Source of the DNA: Kangiella geojedonensis
GTDB lineage: Bacteria; Pseudomonadota; Gammaproteobacteria; Enterobacterales; Kangiellaceae
Assembly (NCBI RefSeq): GCF_000981765.1
Contig: NZ_CP010975.1
Location: forward strand, 496,001-560,000
Direction of reading: 5' to 3'
Length of the DNA stretch: 64,000 nucleotides
The translations under genes and the position numbers were made by a program. The notes below the pieces were generated by a model that made no database searches, had not been told where the DNA came from, and worked only from the letters and a program-made list of their open reading frames with translations. Shown here piece by piece: positions 1 through 9,470 of the stretch. Numbering within the stretch: position 1 is the stretch's first letter; every line of letters starts with the position of its first letter.

Positions 1-103
1 GGCTGAAAGCTTTTTGCAGGCCTTGGTATAAGATAAACCCTATCGATAAAACCACTATAGGCCATAAAATACCCGAGAAATTAAAGTCGAACGAATCTAG
101 CAT
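1..103 (-). CDS. N-terminal fragment of an unknown membrane protein
   Basis: The minus strand reads open from an ATG at 103 to the window edge (34 codons). AAGGA lies 6 bases upstream of the start. The peptide begins MLDSFDFNFSG and continues into a hydrophobic stretch (about residues 11-28, ILWPIVVLSIGFILYQGL) that looks like a single N-terminal membrane anchor. The rest of the gene lies outside the window, so the family cannot be named. It is co-directional with the porin gene but separated from it by a terminator. Confidence 0.55.
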   Translation of the reverse strand, partial: MLDSFDFNFSGILWPIVVLSIGFILYQGLQKAFS

Positions 104-260
104 GGTGAAATCCTTGAGTAATAACTCTCTCAATCATAGAGAATTGCAGAAATCATGCAACCAAGAGCATCTTGATGAATAATGATACGGGTTGATTGAC
201 TAACATTATCAACAGGTTTTAAAAATTCGTGTAAGCCACTTTAACGATTACAAGAGATGG

Positions 261-288
261 AAAAAAGGGCGCTTGAAAGCGCCCTTTG
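261..288 (-). terminator. Rho-independent terminator of the porin gene
   Basis: A GGGCGC/GCGCCC hairpin with flanking AAA/TTT pairs is followed, on the minus strand, by TTTTTT (plus-strand A run 261-266). It sits 24 bases past the porin stop codon. Confidence 0.8.
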
Positions 289-312
289 GAATCTAAGAAC
301 TTAATTAAAGTC

Positions 313-1440
313 TTAGAATACGTACTGGAAACGAACCGCAATTGCGTTGCCGTCTTTATCAACGTTACCTTCAGTCATGTCACCCATAACGTAGTTAACG
401 CCTACACGCACAGCCTTGCTTGCGTAGTAGTTTAAGCCAAGAGTGAAAGCATCAGCTTCGTCAGAACCTGGCTCATAGTGGCTGAAACGACCAAACATTT
501 CCCAAGCTCCGTTCTCGCCTTTAGGCGATACGCGCTTGAACTTACCTTTGCTGTAAGGACGTGATTCGCCAGTTAACACATAACCGAACTGAGCGTAGTA
601 ACCTGAGATGTCAGTATCTGCGTTGATGCCACCGTCTACTTCTGCATCGAAGTATTCAGCTTGTGCGTGGAAAGGACCAGCAGCATAAGCAACTTCGAAG
701 TTGTAAGCTGTGATGCTTTCGCCAACAATAGTACCTGAACCAACTTTTTCGTCTGCAGTGTGAATCTCTAGGCGCTGATCAGCGTCTTTGTATTCGTTAC
801 CTGCTAAGCGGCTCTGGCGGAACCCGAAACCTAAGTGGAAGACTTCATCTTTAGTCACCATTGGAGCGAAAGTCATACGACCGGTAACGCCTGTAGCAAT
901 ATTGTTGCCTTCTTCACCGTGGTCATAAACGCCAACCATCCACGTGAACTCATTGCTAAATGAGCCTAACGATGCACCGTAGTTTTTGCCTGGAGCAAGT
1001 GCGTTGGTGATCATGGTACGCTCGATTGCTGTAATATCTTTAGAAGACGTTTGCTCTTCTAGGCCGAACGGCTCTTTATGCTTACCAAGAACAAGTTCAA
1101 GGTCATCCCAGCCGTTGTACTGGATGTAAGCGTCGCCTAAAGCTGTATCGCCGTCATCTTTGAAGTCGCCCTGAACTTTAGCTTCCCAGTCACCGAACTC
1201 ACCGCTCACGTAGATACGCGCACGACGTAATTCTGAGTCAGAACCTGAGCCAGTGTTACCTGTAAATGCTTCGTCATCGAACCAGTCGATGTCATACATT
1301 AAACGACCGCCAACTTTAATGCTTACGTCGTCAGTCTTGAATTTTGCGCCGCCACCAGCTTTAGTTTTTACTTCAGTTTCTGCGAAAGCTGGAGTAGAGA
1401 TTACAGCTGCTACAGCTACTGCTAATAATTTTAATTTCAT
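313..1440 (-). CDS. Phosphate-selective porin, OprP/OprO family
   Basis: This is an outer-membrane beta-barrel of about 375 residues, the usual size for the phosphate-selective porin O/P family. A signal peptide is clear (MKLKLLAVAVAAVISTPAFA, cleavage at AFA-ET). The mature protein has alternating amphipathic strands and ends in a C-terminal Phe (RFQYVF), the barrel-assembly signal. The ATG at 1440 is preferred over the upstream TTG at 1452 because GGAG lies 6 bases before it and the signal peptide then starts correctly. A good PhoB box lies 56 bases upstream and the gene diverges from the pst operon, which supports phosphate or polyphosphate uptake under starvation. Anion selectivity is inferred, not seen. 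Confidence 0.88.
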   Translation of the reverse strand: MKLKLLAVAVAAVISTPAFAETEVKTKAGGGAKFKTDDVSIKVGGRLMYDIDWFDDEAFTGNTGSGSDSELRRARIYVSGEFGDWEAKVQGDFKDDGDTALGDAYIQYNGWDDLELVLGKHKEPFGLEEQTSSKDITAIERTMITNALAPGKNYGASLGSFSNEFTWMVGVYDHGEEGNNIATGVTGRMTFAPMVTKDEVFHLGFGFRQSRLAGNEYKDADQRLEIHTADEKVGSGTIVGESITAYNFEVAYAAGPFHAQAEYFDAEVDGGINADTDISGYYAQFGYVLTGESRPYSKGKFKRVSPKGENGAWEMFGRFSHYEPGSDEADAFTLGLNYYASKAVRVGVNYVMGDMTEGNVDKDGNAIAVRFQYVF

Positions 1441-1495
1441 TGTCATCTCCAAAAAAGAGGGTTTTATTAAAAGACGAGGTGGATTTTACGGTCAT

Positions 1496-1516
1496 AATGT
1501 GACAGTTACATGACAG
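1496..1516 (-). promoter_or_regulatory. PhoB box of the porin promoter
   Basis: On the minus strand the sequence reads CTGTCATGTAACTGTCACAT: two CTGTCA half sites exactly 11 bases apart, matching the PhoB direct-repeat consensus almost perfectly. It lies about 56 bases upstream of the porin ATG. Confidence 0.85.
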
Positions 1517-1626
1517 AAACGCTAAGGGTTTGTGAAATGGTGCTTGCTATAGAAACTTTATATCTATTTTGGACTCATCATGCACTCATAGCACGCCTGT
1601 CATAATTCTTGGTGAATATTACCTGA

Positions 1627-1660
1627 CTTTAACAATAGTGTCATATTACTTACTTATAAT
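1627..1660 (+). promoter_or_regulatory. Candidate PhoB-dependent promoter of pstC
   Basis: CTTTAAC (1627-1633) and GTGTCAT (1638-1644) are 11 bases apart, resembling a PhoB half-site pair with a weak first half. A perfect TATAAT (1655-1660) follows 10 bases after the second half, which is the spacing of a Pho box replacing the -35. Another CTGTCATAAT lies at 1597 and may be an extra half site. Confidence 0.5.
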
Positions 1661-1688
1661 CTTCGCATGATTTTAGAATTGGTTTGCC

Positions 1689-3932
1689 ATGAGTACCTCA
1701 ATAAAAGACACCACGCGTAAGCTGCTAGACCAGCAAACGCAAAGTGGTAAGCATAAAAGGCGCAAGATAAATGACCTATTAGCTCGCTATGGTATTGCCG
1801 TGGGCGGTATGTCAGTGATTGTTGCGGTTGTTCTTATCTGTTTTTATCTATTATGGGTTGTTTTACCTATCTTTAAGCCGGCTTCGGTGGAACTTGAAAA
1901 TGATTATTCATGGTCACAGCAGCAATTACTGCACCTTGAAGTCGAGGAATATGGCGAAATCGCTTTTGGCTTGGGTACCGATGGTTCAATGCAGTTTACA
2001 GACGTAAGAACCAATCAACAGATTGCAGACTTTGAGCTACCCCAACAGCAGCCTATTACAGCGTTTGCGCAGCTTGACTTGAAAGGCATGATGGCCGTTT
2101 CATATCAAGACGGCAGCGTGCAGTTGCTGCAGCAAGACTACGCCATCAGTTACCCTGACAACCAACGACAATTAACCCCAAGTATCCAATATCCATTTGG
2201 TGAAGATGCGGTGTCCTTTTCGGATACTGAGGTGACCTTGTTGAATGGTAAAATGTGGGAAGACGGCTTATTACTGGCTGGTGTGACGAATGATAATCAA
2301 GTGGTCACTAAAGAGTATTATGTTGAGCAGTCTTTTCTGGGCGAAGGGTTAGAGCTAGATGAGGCCAACTCAGCCACTATCCAATTAAACTTCAAGCCAG
2401 ACTACCTTCTAGCAACGCAAGGGCCTGATTGGTTATATGCCATAGGCAAACAAGGCCAGATGAGCGCCTATCGGTTTAAGTCCGGAGAGTGGGTATTACA
2501 AGAGACAAAACAACTGACTCAAATCGGTACGAATATTACTCAGGCTGACTTTTTATTGGGCCAAGTTTCTTTGATGATCGGTGACTCCAGCGGTGTGGTC
2601 AGTCAATGGTTTCAGGTTACTGATAAGGATAACGTTTCGACGTTAACAAAGATCAGAGACTTTAAGTTATCAGATAACCCTATCGCTTTATTTATTCCTG
2701 AAGTCAGACGCAAAGGGTTTATTGCAGCCGATAGCGCAGGTGAGGTTGGTATCTTTTACACCACTTCTGAGCGTTTGCTAGAAGCGTTTAGTTTTGGACA
2801 GCCAATACAGGCGTTATCAATAAACTCACGGAGTAACAAGTTGTTGGTTGTTGGAAAAGATGGCTTAGCCAATACTTTCCACATTGAAAATGAGCACCCT
2901 GAAATCTCTTGGTCATCACTATGGAATCAGGTGTTCTACGAAGGATACAAAGAGCCGACCTTTACTTGGCAATCATCAGCCTCGACTAATGATTATGAAT
3001 CTAAGTTCTCGCTAGTGCCATTAAGTTTCGGTACTTTGAAAGCTGCTTTCTACGCCATGTTATTCGCGGTTCCTTTAGCCATATTTGGTGCTATTTTCAC
3101 TGCTTATTTCATGGCGCCTAAGATGCGCTCGATGGTAAAGCCCACCGTTGAAATCATGGAAGCATTACCAACAGTGATCTTGGGTTTCTTAGCGGGGTTA
3201 TGGTTAGCGCCGATTATTGAGGAAACCTTAGTTGGTTTCCTATTAACTATTATCTTACTGCCTATATTTACCGTGCTGTTTGGCTTGGCGTGGAACAAAG
3301 CTCCGGAGGGTATTCGCCATCGAGTGCCTGATGGATGGCAGGCAGCACTATTACTACCTGTGATTGTACTCGGAACGGTGTTTGCTTTCTGGATAGGTGA
3401 GCCAGTCGAAGCTTGGTTGTTCAACGGTGATATGCCCCGTTGGTTAGATGCTAATGGTTTTAACTATGACCAACGTAACTCGTTAGTAGTCGGATTGGCG
3501 ATGGGCTTTGCGGTGATACCAACGATCTTCTCGATTACAGAAGACGCGATTTTCAGCGTACCAAAACACTTAACTAACGGTTCTTTGGCGTTAGGCGCGA
3601 GTCAGTGGCAGACATTGACACGTGTGGTTTTGCCAACAGCAAGCCCAGGTATTTTCTCTGCGCTAATGATTGGCCTAGGCCGTGCGGTAGGGGAAACCAT
3701 GATTGTATTAATGGCTACGGGTAACACGCCAGTAATGGATATGAATATCTTCGAAGGTATGCGTACCTTGTCGGCGAATATTGCGGTGGAGATGCCTGAG
3801 TCCGAAGTGGGAAGTTCGCACTATCGCGTATTATTCTTAGCGGCATTTGTATTGTTTTTGTTCACCTTCGCCTTTAACACCATTGCGGAAGTGGTTCGAC
3901 AACGTTTGCGTAATAAATACGGTTCACTGTAG
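1689..3932 (+). CDS. pstC: Phosphate ABC transporter permease PstC, long form
   Basis: Inner-membrane permease of the high-affinity PstSCAB phosphate importer. At 747 residues it is more than twice the length of E. coli PstC (about 320). One membrane helix (about residues 38-62) is followed by a roughly 380-residue periplasmic region with short repeated beta motifs suggestive of a propeller. The conserved permease core begins near residue 445 (FGTLKAAFYAMLFAVPLAIFG) and contains the EAA-type loop (NGSLALGASQWQTLTRVVLP) and the later GRAVGETMIV motif. Long PstC proteins are known in Pseudomonas, Vibrio and relatives. It is the first gene of the pst-pho operon, 12 bases before pstA. No strong Shine-Dalgarno is seen. 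Confidence 0.93.
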   Translation: MSTSIKDTTRKLLDQQTQSGKHKRRKINDLLARYGIAVGGMSVIVAVVLICFYLLWVVLPIFKPASVELENDYSWSQQQLLHLEVEEYGEIAFGLGTDGSMQFTDVRTNQQIADFELPQQQPITAFAQLDLKGMMAVSYQDGSVQLLQQDYAISYPDNQRQLTPSIQYPFGEDAVSFSDTEVTLLNGKMWEDGLLLAGVTNDNQVVTKEYYVEQSFLGEGLELDEANSATIQLNFKPDYLLATQGPDWLYAIGKQGQMSAYRFKSGEWVLQETKQLTQIGTNITQADFLLGQVSLMIGDSSGVVSQWFQVTDKDNVSTLTKIRDFKLSDNPIALFIPEVRRKGFIAADSAGEVGIFYTTSERLLEAFSFGQPIQALSINSRSNKLLVVGKDGLANTFHIENEHPEISWSSLWNQVFYEGYKEPTFTWQSSASTNDYESKFSLVPLSFGTLKAAFYAMLFAVPLAIFGAIFTAYFMAPKMRSMVKPTVEIMEALPTVILGFLAGLWLAPIIEETLVGFLLTIILLPIFTVLFGLAWNKAPEGIRHRVPDGWQAALLLPVIVLGTVFAFWIGEPVEAWLFNGDMPRWLDANGFNYDQRNSLVVGLAMGFAVIPTIFSITEDAIFSVPKHLTNGSLALGASQWQTLTRVVLPTASPGIFSALMIGLGRAVGETMIVLMATGNTPVMDMNIFEGMRTLSANIAVEMPESEVGSSHYRVLFLAAFVLFLFTFAFNTIAEVVRQRLRNKYGSL

Positions 3933-3944
3933 GAGGAATAAACG

Positions 3945-5552
3945 ATGAGTAAAAAATTCTTTAACAGTGGACAACACTGGGTTTGGTTAAACGCTGGTGC
4001 GATCAGTATCTCAATTATCATGGTCGTTGGTTTATTACTACTGATTGCTGTGCGCGGGTTGAGTCATTTCTGGCCGGCAGAAGTAAAAACCTTTGAAGTC
4101 GTTCAGGGAAATGAAACCCTGCAAGTTATGGGTGAGATCCATAACATAGAAGATGACATACAAGATGGTTTAGAACGAAAGCAGTACCTCGTGAAGATGG
4201 GGAACCGCGATGCTTATGGTCTAGATTTTAAATGGTTGGATGTTAAGAATATTACCGACACTACAGTCAACGAGAACGCTATTGTCGTTGAACGTCGTGA
4301 GTGGGGTAATTTGTATGGTTTTCTTACCTCAGTGACCAAAGATGGCACGGTTTATAAGAAAGACACAAAAGTATTACAAGACATTATTGAGCGTGCTTTG
4401 GATATTCATGGAGAAATTCGTGACATTGAGAAAGACGACATCGGTAGTATTAACTATGCGATGGAGCAGTTGCGTTTAGACCAACGACTTTTGGAATTAG
4501 ATGGTGAGTTAACGGACGCAGCTCAAGCTGAAATTGATAAGCGTAAAGCTGAACTTCAAGAAGAGTTCCTAAGCTATCAAGAGCAATTACAAGTACTGTA
4601 TACCGATATCAAGCGCGATACTGCTGAGTTTAGCTTAATCGGTGGTGAGAAAATCACGTTAACGGCGGGCAATATCGTTCGAGCATTCCAACCGAATCAG
4701 ATGGGTTTCTGGGCAAAGCTCGGGCATTACTTCTCGAAAATTGGAGAGTTTATCTTTGATGAGCCAAGAGAAGCGAATACTGAGGGTGGTGTTTTTCCTG
4801 CAATTTTCGGTACGGTACTGATGGTACTGTTGATGTCGATTGTGGTTACACCATTAGGCGTTGTTGCCGCCGTTTACATGCGTGAGTACGCAAAGCAGGG
4901 CCCTTTAACTCGTACTATTCGAATCGCGGTGAATAACTTAGCGGGTGTTCCATCCATTGTTTACGGTGTTTTTGGTCTCGGTTTCTTCGTGTACTTCTTA
5001 GGCGGTTCTATTGATGAGCTGTTCTACCCAGAGGTAAGTCCTTCACCGATGTTTGGTACGCCTGGTTTGATTTGGGCTTCGTTGACTTTGGCGTTACTCA
5101 CCTTGCCAGTTGTGATCGTATCGACTGAAGAAGGTTTGGCACGAATTCCGAAGTCGATTCGTGAAGGTAGCTTGGCGTTAGGCGCAACGAAATTTGAAAC
5201 TTTGCGCAAAACGGTATTGCCGATGGCAAGTCCTGCGATGATGACGGGTTTGATCTTAGCGGTAGCTCGTGCTGCTGGTGAGGTGGCTCCGTTAATGCTG
5301 GTGGGTGTCGTCAAGCTTGCGCCAACCTTACCACTAGACGCAAATGCACCGTTTTTACATTTAGAGCGCAAGTTTATGCACCTTGGCTTCCATATTTATG
5401 ACGTAGGTTTTCAAAGTCCGAACGTTGAAGCCGCTCGCCCTTTAGTTTATGCGACAGCATTACTCTTAGTACTGATTATTATTCTATTAAATATTGCGGC
5501 TATTAAGATCCGTAATAATCTGCGCGAAAAGTATAAATCGCTTGAGCAGTAA
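3945..5552 (+). CDS. pstA: Phosphate ABC transporter permease PstA, long form
   Basis: Second permease of the Pst importer, 535 residues against about 300 in E. coli. A GGAGG ribosome site lies 8 bases before the ATG. After a first membrane helix (about 17-38) there is a large periplasmic insertion. It includes a charged helical segment (about residues 145-230, rich in E, K, L and Q) likely to form a coiled coil. The permease core starts near 285 ([15 protein letters not shown]) with an EAA loop ([20 protein letters not shown]) and a GRAxGE-like [10 protein letters not shown] motif. It pairs with the similarly enlarged PstC, so the two insertions probably contact each other or PstS. Confidence 0.93.
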   Translation: MSKKFFNSGQHWVWLNAGAISISIIMVVGLLLLIAVRGLSHFWPAEVKTFEVVQGNETLQVMGEIHNIEDDIQDGLERKQYLVKMGNRDAYGLDFKWLDVKNITDTTVNENAIVVERREWGNLYGFLTSVTKDGTVYKKDTKVLQDIIERALDIHGEIRDIEKDDIGSINYAMEQLRLDQRLLELDGELTDAAQAEIDKRKAELQEEFLSYQEQLQVLYTDIKRDTAEFSLIGGEKITLTAGNIVRAFQPNQMGFWAKLGHYFSKIGEFIFDEPREANTEGGVFPAIFGTVLMVLLMSIVVTPLGVVAAVYMREYAKQGPLTRTIRIAVNNLAGVPSIVYGVFGLGFFVYFLGGSIDELFYPEVSPSPMFGTPGLIWASLTLALLTLPVVIVSTEEGLARIPKSIREGSLALGATKFETLRKTVLPMASPAMMTGLILAVARAAGEVAPLMLVGVVKLAPTLPLDANAPFLHLERKFMHLGFHIYDVGFQSPNVEAARPLVYATALLLVLIIILLNIAAIKIRNNLREKYKSLEQ

Positions 5553-5575
5553 AGCATTCCATTGAGGTAATTGAA

Positions 5576-6379
5576 ATGACACAAGTATTGGAAGAAAAGA
5601 CAATCGAACAGCGTTTAGCAGAAGAGAAAATTTCTATTGAAGTGGATAAGCTCAATCTGTTCTACGGTGATAAACAAGCGCTTTATGATATTGATATGAA
5701 AATACCTGAAAAGAAGGTGACAGCCTTCATTGGCCCTTCTGGTTGCGGTAAATCAACGTTATTACGCTGTTTTAATCGTATGAATGACTTAGTCGATATC
5801 GCTCGGACTCAAGGTGATATCAATATACATGGCGAGAACATTAACAAGCAGGGTATTGATGTTGCCGAGTTGCGACGTAACGTTGGAATGGTATTCCAAA
5901 AACCAAACCCTTTCCCCAAGTCGATTTATGAAAATATTGCGTATGGACTGCGTTTACAAGGGATTAATAAACGCCGAGTGCTTGATGAAGTGGTCGAGTG
6001 GGCGCTAAAAGGCGCCGCGCTTTGGGACGAAGTTAAAGATCGTTTGCATGAGAATGCACTGGGTATGTCGGGTGGTCAGCAACAACGTTTATGTATCGCT
6101 CGCGCTATCGCTGTTCAGCCAGAAGTATTGTTATTGGATGAACCTGCGTCAGCACTGGATCCCATTTCAACATTAAAAATTGAAGAGTTGATTCACGAGC
6201 TTAAAAACGATTACACCATTGTTATCGTTACGCATAACATGCAGCAGGCTGCTCGCGTATCCGATTACACTGCGTTCATGTACATGGGTGACATGGTCGA
6301 GTTTGATCAAACGGATACGATCTTTACTAACCCGTCGCAGAAGAAAACCGAAGACTATATTACTGGTCGCTACGGTTAA
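5576..6379 (+). CDS. pstB: Phosphate ABC transporter ATP-binding protein PstB
   Basis: Cytoplasmic ATPase that drives PstCA. All ABC motifs are present: Walker [10 protein letters not shown] (residues 53-61), Q-loop [19 protein letters not shown], signature MSGGQQQR, Walker [13 protein letters not shown] and the switch His in [14 protein letters not shown]. The length (267) is normal with a short N-terminal extension. It sits 23 bases after pstA and before phoU, the standard order. Confidence 0.96.
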   Translation: MTQVLEEKTIEQRLAEEKISIEVDKLNLFYGDKQALYDIDMKIPEKKVTAFIGPSGCGKSTLLRCFNRMNDLVDIARTQGDINIHGENINKQGIDVAELRRNVGMVFQKPNPFPKSIYENIAYGLRLQGINKRRVLDEVVEWALKGAALWDEVKDRLHENALGMSGGQQQRLCIARAIAVQPEVLLLDEPASALDPISTLKIEELIHELKNDYTIVIVTHNMQQAARVSDYTAFMYMGDMVEFDQTDTIFTNPSQKKTEDYITGRYG

Positions 6380-6402
6380 ACTATTTAAACTTGAGGTAAC
6401 GA

Positions 6403-7140
6403 ATGATGGATACTGAAAACTTAGGGCAACATATTTCTAAGCAGTTTAATCAGGACTTAGAAAATATTCGTGAAGAAGTTTTAGCGATGGGTGGCCTAGT
6501 TGAAGAGCAATTAACCAAAGCATTAGAAGCATTAAATCAGCATGACGTTGAGCTAGCTGAAGAAGTTATTGCGAATGACGACAAGGTAAATGATTTCGAG
6601 ATTAATATTGATGAAGCTTGTGTCAAAATCTTGGCAAAACGTCAACCAGCAGCGAGTGACTTGCGCTTGGTTTCAACCGTGCTCAAGACGATTACCGATT
6701 TAGAGCGAGTCGGTGATGAAGCCGAAAAAATTGCACGTATGGCTGTTGATATTGCTGAGACTAAAGTAAGCTCACCGCTTAATGGTAAGTTACACTATGG
6801 TGCGTTACAACATTTAGGTAGCTTGGTGAAAACCATGTTGCATGAGGCTTTGGATTCATTTGCAAGAATGGATACAGAGTCTGCGGTAAAAGTCGCTAAA
6901 AAAGATAAAAAAGCGGATGAAGAGTATGATGCTATTTCACGTCAACTCATGACCTATATGATGGAAGAACCACGTAGCATTTCACAAGTGCTGGATTTTT
7001 TGTGGGCCGCGCGTGCGCTGGAGCGTATTGGTGATCACGCTCACAATATTTGTGAGTACATTGTCTATTTAGTTCAAGGTCAAGACGTTCGCCACTTGAC
7101 TTGGGATGAAATCCATAGACTGGTAAAAAAACGTAACTAA
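6403..7140 (+). CDS. phoU: Phosphate signalling regulator PhoU
   Basis: A 245-residue helical protein made of two PhoU repeats, each with the metal-binding type motif (ADLRLVSTVLKTITDLERVGDEAEKIA in the first half; LDFLWAARALERIGDHAHNICEYIV in the second). It restrains PhoR kinase output and Pst activity when phosphate is sufficient. GAGG lies 6 bases before the first of two tandem ATGs. It lies directly between pstB and phoB, so transport and signalling genes are probably co-transcribed. Confidence 0.94.
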   Translation: MMDTENLGQHISKQFNQDLENIREEVLAMGGLVEEQLTKALEALNQHDVELAEEVIANDDKVNDFEINIDEACVKILAKRQPAASDLRLVSTVLKTITDLERVGDEAEKIARMAVDIAETKVSSPLNGKLHYGALQHLGSLVKTMLHEALDSFARMDTESAVKVAKKDKKADEEYDAISRQLMTYMMEEPRSISQVLDFLWAARALERIGDHAHNICEYIVYLVQGQDVRHLTWDEIHRLVKKRN

Positions 7141-7197
7141 CTGGTAATGGCCTGAAACTAAGGCTATTATCCGTGTAAAAAGGAGTCTATACAGTTA

Positions 7198-7890
7198 ATG
7201 AGTGCCAATATTCTCATATTAGAAGATGAGCGAGACATCCGTGAGATGTTAGCGTTCTGCATGTCGCAAGCCGGTTATGAGGTTGAGCAAGCGGCAACCG
7301 CTGAGCGTGTGTTCGGCTTAATAAAGGATGGCTACAAGCCTGACTTGTTTTTAGTGGACTGGATGTTGCCAGGAGCTTCCGGCATTGAGCTGACTAAAAA
7401 GCTTAAGAAAGACCCAGATATGCAGTCTGTGCCAGTGATCATGTTGACTGCGCGCGGTGAAGAAGATGATCGTGTTCAGGGCTTAGAAGTTGGAGCCGAT
7501 GATTATGTGGTGAAACCTTTTTCACCACGTGAGTTGCTGGCGCGAGTCCAAGCCGTACTGCGTCGGAGCGGTTTAGTTGCGCAGGCGAGCGAACAGTTAT
7601 CGCATGGCGCTATTCAGATTGATACTGCGAGTCACCGAGTTTTGATCAGTGGCAAGGAAGTTCACCTAGGACCGACAGAGTATAAGATCCTACATTTCTT
7701 TATGAGTAATCCTGAGCGTGTATTTTCTCGGGGTCAGTTGTTGGACTCGGTGTGGGGACAACAAGTGGTGGTGGAGGAAAGAACGGTGGATGTTCATATT
7801 CGACGCTTGCGCAAAGCGCTGGCAGATTATTCTGTCGAAAATTATGTTCAGACTGTTCGAGGTTCTGGTTACCGGTTCTCCAGCAAATAA
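7198..7890 (+). CDS. phoB: Phosphate regulon response regulator PhoB
   Basis: OmpR-family regulator of 230 residues. The receiver domain has the acidic pair E9-D10-E11, phospho-acceptor D54 (LVDWMLPG), T84 and K106 (VVKPFSP). The C-terminal winged helix (about 128-228) contains the recognition region VDVHIRRLRKAL and ends GSGYRFSSK. When phosphorylated by PhoR it should activate the Pho boxes in this window. AAGGAG lies 12 bases upstream of the ATG, rather far. No Pho box is evident in the 57 bases before it, so expression likely comes from the pst promoter or a weak local one. Confidence 0.95.
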   Translation: MSANILILEDERDIREMLAFCMSQAGYEVEQAATAERVFGLIKDGYKPDLFLVDWMLPGASGIELTKKLKKDPDMQSVPVIMLTARGEEDDRVQGLEVGADDYVVKPFSPRELLARVQAVLRRSGLVAQASEQLSHGAIQIDTASHRVLISGKEVHLGPTEYKILHFFMSNPERVFSRGQLLDSVWGQQVVVEERTVDVHIRRLRKALADYSVENYVQTVRGSGYRFSSK

Positions 7891-7901
7891 GGTAGTAGCC
7901 C

Positions 7902-9197
7902 ATGTGGACTAACCGTTATTGGCAAGCAGAGTTTTGGACATTAGCTTTCATCATTGTCGTCATGGGCTTGATTGGATCATTATTCGATCGAGCCGCTGCA
8001 TGTATTGCAGTCATTATCTTTGGCTACCTTGTGTGGAACCTAATACAGCTCTCTCGACTGTATAAATGGTTAGTCAAGTCTCGGGCTCTATACCCGCCAT
8101 CGGCTCCAGGTATCTGGGGTGAAATCTTTAATCACCTTTATGTGTTGCAGCGCAAAAACCGTAAAGAACTGAAGAAACTCAAAGGAATCATTTCTGAGTT
8201 TAGAGCTTCCACCTCAGCTTTAAGGGAGGGCGCTCTGATTATTAGTAACCAAGGTGAAATACGTTGGTTTAATAAAGCGTCAGAAAAGCTCCTAGGACTT
8301 AAAGCTAGCACTGATATCGGACAACGTCTGTTTAATCTTTTGCGTCACCCGAGTTTCATTGAGTATGAGCAAGCGCGTGACTATGAAAAACCCTTAACGA
8401 TACATTCGCCAGCCGATGAAAGCTTAATTCTTAATATCCACATTACGCCATACAACAATGATCAGCGTTTAGTGATGATTCGTGATGTGACTGAGCGGTA
8501 TCGCTTGGAACGAGTACGGCAAGATTTTGTGGCGAATGTTTCGCATGAGCTTAGAACTCCGTTGACTGTGATCAATGGTTATTTAGAAGTGCTCGATCCT
8601 GATATGTATCCTGAGTTGTCTAAAGTCGAAAAGCCGTTACAGATGATGCGTCAACAAGCCTTAAACATGGGGCATTTAGTCGATGACTTGCTATTGTTGT
8701 CTCGACTGGATGCTAAGGAACCGTCTTTAGGCGGAAAGCCACAGCTGATTGATATAAACATTATGTTGGATAGCATTTGTGCCGAGGCGAGGGTATTAAG
8801 TGGCGAGAAGAGTCAAACCATTCTTTTTCACTCTCATAGCAGTGCGACTCTTACCGGTTCTGAAAAACAATTGCGCAGCGCTTTTTCTAACTTGGTGTTT
8901 AATGCCGTTCGGTACACGCAACAAGAGGGACGTATTGATATTTTCTGGAAAGAAACGCAGAACCACCTTGTGATGACCGTCAAAGATAATGGCCCAGGCA
9001 TTGAGCAGGAGCACATCCCACGACTGACGGAACGGTTCTATCGGGTAGATTCCGGCCGTAACCGCTCGCAAGGCGGTACTGGCTTAGGTCTCGCTATCGT
9101 GAAGCATGTTCTAGAAATGCATGACGGCTATTTGGAAGTTGATAGTACGGTAGGTAAAGGTAGTGAGTTTAGTTGCTACTTCCCGAAGTCGTCATAA
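7902..9197 (+). CDS. phoR: Phosphate regulon sensor histidine kinase PhoR
   Basis: Membrane histidine kinase of 431 residues. Two adjacent hydrophobic segments near the N-terminus (about 10-30 and 32-52) leave almost no periplasmic loop, as in E. coli PhoR, so it senses through Pst/PhoU. Next come a linker, a PAS domain (about 100-195), the phospho-acceptor H215 in VSHELRTPL, and the ATPase with N box NLVFNAVRYT, G1 DNGPGI, and GGTGLGLAIVKHV. It begins 11 bases after phoB. Confidence 0.94.
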   Translation: MWTNRYWQAEFWTLAFIIVVMGLIGSLFDRAAACIAVIIFGYLVWNLIQLSRLYKWLVKSRALYPPSAPGIWGEIFNHLYVLQRKNRKELKKLKGIISEFRASTSALREGALIISNQGEIRWFNKASEKLLGLKASTDIGQRLFNLLRHPSFIEYEQARDYEKPLTIHSPADESLILNIHITPYNNDQRLVMIRDVTERYRLERVRQDFVANVSHELRTPLTVINGYLEVLDPDMYPELSKVEKPLQMMRQQALNMGHLVDDLLLLSRLDAKEPSLGGKPQLIDINIMLDSICAEARVLSGEKSQTILFHSHSSATLTGSEKQLRSAFSNLVFNAVRYTQQEGRIDIFWKETQNHLVMTVKDNGPGIEQEHIPRLTERFYRVDSGRNRSQGGTGLGLAIVKHVLEMHDGYLEVDSTVGKGSEFSCYFPKSS

Positions 9198-9376
9198 TTC
9201 GCTCAATTAACTCTTGAGCTTGACCCTGGCGTTCCGGTCATGGAAATCCCTTCATGTTGTTTATGACACCGCATTATTCTCAGAATATATAACCTAAAGC
9301 AATTAAGTTTTTGATATTGTTGATATTTAATCCTGCGTGCAAACTGTTTCAATGATTCCCCTAAAGCAAATCCGGC

Positions 9377-9405
9377 TTGTCATAAAAGCGTCATACTGCA
9401 GTCAC
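9377..9405 (+). promoter_or_regulatory. Triple-repeat PhoB box upstream of pstS
   Basis: Three heptamers in exact 11-base phase: TTGTCAT (9377), GCGTCAT (9388), CAGTCAC (9399), separated by 4-base spacers. This allows overlapping PhoB dimers and a promoter for pstS separate from the upstream operon. The 273-base gap from phoR to pstS (9198-9470) otherwise holds no gene; a CATAAT at 9427 is one possible -10. Confidence 0.8.
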
Positions 9406-9470
9406 AAGGCTTTAACATTCCAGCACCATAATGACAGCGTCTGTTAATCATACTCACTTGGAGAATTCTA

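Noticed and set aside
3104-3424. Long antisense frame inside pstC
   Set aside because: Mirror of the conserved PstC membrane core; no ribosome site or family resemblance.
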